From positions 1 through 6,425 of the forward strand of contig UROL01000111.1 in assembly GCA_900549495.1 (NCBI GenBank): 6,425 nt of DNA, written 5' to 3'. Of the stretch, positions 6,078 to 6,425 are shown piece by piece. The notes under the pieces are model-generated. The model searched no databases and was not told where the DNA came from. It was given only the letters and a program-made list of their open reading frames with translations. Position 1 is the stretch's first letter. The number at the start of each line of letters is the position of its first letter. The stretch comes from an uncultured Eubacteriales bacterium (GTDB taxonomy: Bacteria > Bacillota > Clostridia > Oscillospirales > Oscillospiraceae). Both the position numbers and the translations under genes were made by a program.

Positions 6078-6132
6078 CCCGGCTCCCTCTATGAGGGAGC
6101 TGGCAGCCCGTAAGGGCTGACTGAGGGAGTGT
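6078..6132 (+). repeat. Double-hairpin intergenic repeat, copy 1
   Basis: The element reads as two hairpins and a tail. Hairpin A pairs GCTCCCTC (6082-6089) with GAGGGAGC (6093-6100) over a 3-nt loop. Hairpin B pairs CAGCCC (6104-6109) with GGGCTG (6114-6119) over GTAA, a GNRA tetraloop. The tail CTGAGGGAGTGT (6121-6132) repeats the right arm of hairpin A and could pair with its left arm instead. It begins 8 nt after the MFS stop. Confidence 0.85.
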
Positions 6133-6175
6133 ACTACGTTGAATGGTAAAATGTAAAAATTCCTGAGTTCCGTAG

Positions 6176-6216
6176 GGGCGATGAAAATCGCCCGCCCGCT
6201 CCCGGTTTCCGGGCGG
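6176..6216. repeat. Adjacent hairpins between the two element copies
   Basis: GGGCGAT (6176-6182) pairs perfectly with ATCGCCC (6187-6193) over a GAAA loop. Next, CCGCCCG (6192-6198) can pair with CGGGCGG (6210-6216), with an alternative inner stem CCCGG-TTT-CCGGG (6201-6213). The first two stems share bases 6192-6193, so they may alternate. GTAGGGGCG...CGCCCG modules like this are, to my knowledge, scattered between genes in Oscillospiraceae-like genomes; that is recollection, not a search. Confidence 0.6.
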
Positions 6217-6238
6217 TGCGTTGAATGGTGCAGCCAAT

Positions 6239-6291
6239 CCCGGCTCCCTCTATGAGGGAGCTGTCGAGCGAAAGCGAGACTGAGGGAGTGT
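6239..6291 (+). repeat. Double-hairpin intergenic repeat, copy 2
   Basis: This copy matches copy 1 exactly over CCCGGCTCCCTC-TAT-GAGGGAGCTG and over the tail CTGAGGGAGTGT, but hairpin B differs wholly in sequence. GTCGAGC (6263-6269) faces GCGAGAC (6274-6280) over GAAA, again a GNRA loop. Five Watson-Crick pairs surround two adjacent G.A mismatches of the sheared tandem type. Hairpin A is 6243-6250 with 6254-6261. It lies 161 bp from copy 1. Confidence 0.85.
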
Positions 6292-6370
6292 CGTCCGATG
6301 GTTCCACCAGGCCGATGGTTACCCGCAAGCCATTATTGGCTCTGGAATTTTTCCGGTTACGTTCATCGGG

Positions 6371-6425
6371 GTACACTCCCTCTGCGACTCGCTAAGAGCC
6401 GCCTGCGGCGGTTGCTCGCTTGCAT
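6371..6425 (-). repeat. Inverted, diverged relative of the repeat, cut by the window end
   Basis: GTACACTCCCTC (6371-6382) is the exact reverse complement of GAGGGAGTGTAC at the end of copy 1 (6123-6134). Inside it follows a different stem, AGCCGCC-TGC-GGCGGTT (6398-6414), so the end is conserved while the internal hairpin is not. The left arm of hairpin A is not seen before the window ends. Confidence 0.6.

Larger units (their letters stand above)
6070..6425. other. Gene-free region made of structured repeats
   Basis: I see no gene here: the open frames lack ribosome sites and run through inverted repeats. The region holds two direct copies of a double-hairpin element, another hairpin pair between them, and an inverted relative at the right edge. 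Shorter direct repeats also occur: CGTTGAATGGT at 6137-6147 and 6219-6229, just after the first element and just before the second, and CCGATGGTT at 6295-6303 and 6312-6320. About 80 nt (6292-6370) hold nothing else I can name. Confidence 0.75.

Noticed and set aside
4855..6237. 460-codon minus-strand frame opposite the MFS gene
   Set aside because: It is rich in Gln, His, Gly and Ala as expected of an antisense shadow, runs through the repeat region and the divergent promoter, and lacks a ribosome site.
6070..6425. CRISPR array or tRNA/small RNA gene in the repeat region
   Set aside because: The repeats are too few, unequal in spacing and partly inverted, with no uniform spacers; no tRNA cloverleaf or promoter was seen.

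Overview
The window looks like a contig from a moderately GC-rich member of the Firmicutes (class Clostridia), most likely an Oscillospiraceae-like gut anaerobe. Four signs point there: strong AGGAGG-type ribosome binding sites 7-8 nt before every start, sigma-A-like promoters with 17-bp spacers in AT-rich gaps between GC-rich genes, Gram-positive-style proteins, and short GGCTCCCTC...GAGGGAGTGT hairpin repeats at the right end. The family-level placement is inference. The first 49 bases are not biological: they are a residual Illumina Nextera i7 adapter, so the real sequence starts at about position 50.

Left region (50-2617, minus strand): a two-gene ABC transporter operon. A sigma-A-like promoter (2589-2617) leads into a leader of about 210 nt with a strong hairpin. 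Next comes a 665-aa permease built from two FtsX-like modules (374-2371), then the N-terminal ~100 codons of its ATPase (50-350). The ATPase is cut off by the adapter junction and carries an apparent one-base deletion inside its Walker A motif, probably an end-of-contig error. The substrate cannot be read from the sequence; FtsX/MacB-type systems often handle peptides, lipoproteins or cell-envelope stress.

Centre (2728-3854, plus strand): a complete galE with its own promoter and a strong intrinsic terminator. The residue equivalent to E. coli GalE Tyr299 is cysteine, which in characterised homologues opens the pocket to UDP-GlcNAc/UDP-GalNAc as well as UDP-Glc/UDP-Gal.

Right-centre (3862-6069): an AraC-family regulator (minus) that converges on galE and diverges from a 391-aa major facilitator transporter (plus) that looks closest to the fucose/galactose-type sugar symporters. 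The 114-bp gap between regulator and transporter is compact. The two promoters overlap at their -10 elements, and a 21-bp-spaced direct repeat, a good candidate operator for the regulator, overlaps the transporter -35. The likely logic is that the regulator senses a ligand, often a sugar in this class, switches on the importer and represses itself. galE may serve the same sugar economy, but it is separately transcribed.

Right end (6070-6425): no gene. It is a patchwork of structured intergenic repeats: two direct copies of a ~54-bp double-hairpin element, a different hairpin pair between them, and an inverted, diverged third copy running off the window. I see no RNA gene, CRISPR array, insertion sequence or phage gene. 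The most interesting signals are the repeat family with structure-conserving changes and GNRA loops, the overlapping divergent promoters with their operator, and the structured leader of the ABC operon.
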